NCBI RefSeq assembly: GCF_003634455.1
Contig: NZ_RBLC01000001.1
Coordinates: 1,623,927 to 1,687,926 of the forward strand
Source of the DNA: Flavobacterium endophyticum
GTDB lineage: Bacteria; Bacteroidota; Bacteroidia; Flavobacteriales; Flavobacteriaceae
DNA: 64,000 bases
Direction of reading: 5' to 3'
In this document: positions 62,308 through 64,000 of the stretch, piece after piece
How the letters are laid out: the number at the start of each line of letters is the position of its first letter
Numbering within the stretch: position 1 is the first letter of the stretch
Notes under the pieces: model-generated
What the model was told of the DNA's origin: nothing
The model's input: only the letters and a program-made list of their open reading frames with translations
Databases searched by the model: none
Made by a program: the position numbers and the translations under genes

Positions 62308-63654
62308 TCACGAGTGTCCTAGCTGTTCATCATGTTGGGAAAGATCCAATCCTATAATTTCCGATTCTTCGGATACGCGAAGCGGGATAAATAAATTGGT
62401 GAATCGAAACAGGAAATAAGACCCAAAAAAGGTAAAGCTAGAAACCAATACCAATGCCATGATGTGGTGGGCAAAGACATTCCATCCGCCGTGAAGCAGG
62501 CTTGCATTTTCTCCCTGTGCAAATATAGCCGTGAGCACCATTCCGGTTATGCCGCCAACTCCATGACAGGCGAAAACATCGAGGGTATCGTCAATCTGTT
62601 TTAGCTTTTTCCAATAAAGCATTTTGTTGGATATAATTGCGGCCAAGAATCCGAAGAAGATACTTTTCGGAATAGAGATGTACCCCGCTGCTGGCGTAAT
62701 AGCGACCAGTCCGACTACTGCTCCGATGCAGGCTCCCATGGCTGAAACTTTTCTTCCATTGATTCTGTCGAAAAACACCCAAGTAAGCATGGCTGAGGCT
62801 GAGGCAATTGTTGTTGTTGCGAAGGCCATGGCCGCGGTTGCATTTGCGGCAAGAGCCGATCCTGCGTTGAAGCCAAACCATCCGAACCATAGCATTCCTG
62901 TTCCTAAAAGGACAAACGGAATATTGGCGGGAATGTGTTCGCTATTCTTGCGTTTCCCTAAAACAAGTACTCCTGCTATGGCAGCAAAACCAGCGCTCAT
63001 ATGAACTACAGTGCCTCCTGCGAAATCCTTAACTCCGAAATAACTTCCTAGCAGGCCGTTCGGATGCCAGACCATGTGGCAGAGCGGCGTGTAGATAAAC
63101 AAAGTAAACAAACAAATAAACATGAGAAAGGAGATAAAACGGATTCGTTCCGCAAGAGATCCTGTAATTATAGCGGGCGTGATTACTGCAAATTTCATTT
63201 GGAAAAGGGCAAACAGTATAAAGGGAATAGTGGAGGCCATTTTGAGATGGGGATGTTCTCCGACATTGTCGAAAAAAGAAAAAGTAGCAGGATTTCCTAT
63301 AATCCCATAGTGTTTTCCATCAATTACAAAGCCAATAGAGTCTCCGAAAGAAAGGCTAAATCCAACGACTACCCATAATAGGCTAATGACTCCTAGGCAG
63401 ATAAAGCTTTTTAGCATTGTTGAGATTACGTTTTTCTTGCCTACCATTCCTCCATAGAAAAAGGAAAGCCCTGGAGTCATCAGAAGGACAAGACAGGAAG
63501 CTGTCAGAAGCCATGCTACATCAGCAGGGATTATAGCGTTTGTACTTCCGAAATCGGAAGCAGGAAAGTCAGTTTTGGGTTCATAGACTAATCCGATGAG
63601 GGCAACAACGGTGATAATGATAAAAGAAGCAATCCAACGTTTTTCTATTTTCAT
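62308..63654 (-). CDS. amtB: Ammonium transporter
   Basis: 448 residues. About twelve membrane segments, more than the usual eleven because of an N-terminal extra helix that may be a cleaved signal. The twin-His pore residues lie in VHMSAGFAAIAGVLVLG and CHGVGGITGMV, and the GLSFFYGGMV and FGWFGFNAGSAL blocks are typical. It brings NH4+/NH3 into the cell. No PII (glnK) gene is next to it in the window. Two repeated dyads lie upstream. Confidence 0.95.
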   Translation of the reverse strand: MKIEKRWIASFIIITVVALIGLVYEPKTDFPASDFGSTNAIIPADVAWLLTASCLVLLMTPGLSFFYGGMVGKKNVISTMLKSFICLGVISLLWVVVGFSLSFGDSIGFVIDGKHYGIIGNPATFSFFDNVGEHPHLKMASTIPFILFALFQMKFAVITPAIITGSLAERIRFISFLMFICLFTLFIYTPLCHMVWHPNGLLGSYFGVKDFAGGTVVHMSAGFAAIAGVLVLGKRKNSEHIPANIPFVLLGTGMLWFGWFGFNAGSALAANATAAMAFATTTIASASAMLTWVFFDRINGRKVSAMGACIGAVVGLVAITPAAGYISIPKSIFFGFLAAIISNKMLYWKKLKQIDDTLDVFACHGVGGITGMVLTAIFAQGENASLLHGGWNVFAHHIMALVLVSSFTFFGSYFLFRFTNLFIPLRVSEESEIIGLDLSQHDEQLGHS

Positions 63655-63670
63655 TTCTATTATTTTATAG

Positions 63671-63750
63671 TTATACCCTATTTTTATATAGGTAAAAGTA
63701 TAAAATTATATTAAAATATAAAATTATGCCCTATAAAAACATAGGTATAA
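63671..63750. promoter_or_regulatory. Two CCTAT-N6-ATAGG dyads upstream of amtB
   Basis: The first core is 63677-63692, the second 63730-63745, each CCTAT and ATAGG with a six-base AT spacer, 53 bases apart (about five helical turns). Flanks also agree (TTAT before, GTA after). This is what two operators of one regulator look like; the regulator is unknown. Confidence 0.45.
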
Positions 63751-63786
63751 TTTACGAAAACGTTATAATTTTAAGTTTGAAATAAT

Positions 63787-64000
63787 TTAAAAATCGCGAT
63801 AATGAATTTTTTTGTGGACGCTTTCTATTTCTTTTTCTATGGTCCGGACGGTTGTATAAATCTTTCTTTTTACGTCCTTGCTCCAAAACCGAAGCACAAG
63901 CCAGCCTTTAGAAGCTAGGTATTCATTAACGATTTTATCACGGTCTCTATTTTTTTCAATTTTTGCCACCCAATATTCTTTGTTGGTGTCGAGCCGATGT
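63787..64000 (-). CDS. C-terminal end of a Vsr/DUF559-like endonuclease (5' part beyond window)
   Basis: The frame (codons end at 63999) is open to the right edge, so only about 70 C-terminal residues are seen. They read NKEYWVAKIEKNRDRDKI, then LASKGWLVLRFW, which follows the W-x-x-K-I-x-x-N-x-x-R-D ... GW-x-V-x-x-x-W pattern of very-short-patch repair (Vsr) endonucleases and the related DUF559 fold. A GTG at 63969 is not a real start. Vsr genes often lie beside a cytosine methyltransferase, so a restriction-modification locus may begin outside the window. Confidence 0.7.
   Translation of the reverse strand, partial: HRLDTNKEYWVAKIEKNRDRDKIVNEYLASKGWLVLRFWSKDVKRKIYTTVRTIEKEIESVHKKIHYRDF

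Overview
The window is a piece of a Bacteroidota chromosome, almost certainly from Flavobacteriaceae and probably Flavobacterium or a close relative. The evidence is low GC, AT-rich spacers, promoter cores of the TAnnTTTG type with few Shine-Dalgarno sites, a gliding-motility lipoprotein (GldH), a type IX secretion cargo protease, and many short lipoproteins. It is ordinary, densely coded core genome. I see no rRNA, tRNA, insertion sequence, prophage or CRISPR array, and no gene-free stretch longer than 300 bases.

Layout. 1-10.4 kb: tetrapyrrole synthesis. A MATE exporter is coupled to hemH, followed by an AraC regulator (all minus strand) and a divergent run hemA-hemC-hemD-hemE-(unknown 124 aa)-hemF-hemB ending in a c-type cytochrome. 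hemL and a protoporphyrinogen oxidase are not in the window. 10.5-16.2 kb: DUF1573 protein, a sensor kinase/regulator pair, and a block of ogt, serine hydrolase and PolB-like exonuclease. 16.3-23.4 kb: secreted S8 protease, fused peptide-type ABC ATPase, lipoprotein, 3-oxoacid CoA-transferase. 23.4-29.7 kb: ricT-gldH-PBP1A, trhO and a bacilliredoxin.

29.8-40.3 kb is a metal-handling region. A TonB receptor, a secreted thioredoxin-like protein and lycopene cyclase form one minus-strand unit. It diverges from mntH (with a fused UspA domain) and a DtxR/MntR regulator. These converge on a feoA-feoB-small Cys-rich protein operon, followed by a glycine-zipper lipoprotein and a SCO copper protein. 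Similar TTTAG-type operator candidates lie at the AraC regulator, the TonB receptor/mntH divergence and feoA, which suggests one metal-responsive regulon tying heme synthesis to metal uptake.

40.4-64 kb: M13 and M28 peptidases, GNAT-nitrilase fusion, a tail-less SSB, HDAC-like deacetylase, acetyltransferase and HAD genes, metG, LD-carboxypeptidase, yraN, an ACT-like protein, mfd, an epimerase of the threonine dehydrogenase type, amtB with a double operator-like dyad, and at the right edge the end of a Vsr-like endonuclease.

The most unusual non-coding signals are a family of about 33-bp near-perfect palindromes (four copies, three of them 10-21 bases before a start codon), the shared TTTAG operator set, and the duplicated CCTAT-N6-ATAGG dyads before amtB. 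I did not find a clearly new multi-gene system. The best leads are the TonB receptor-thioredoxin-crtY unit and the unknown protein inside the heme operon.
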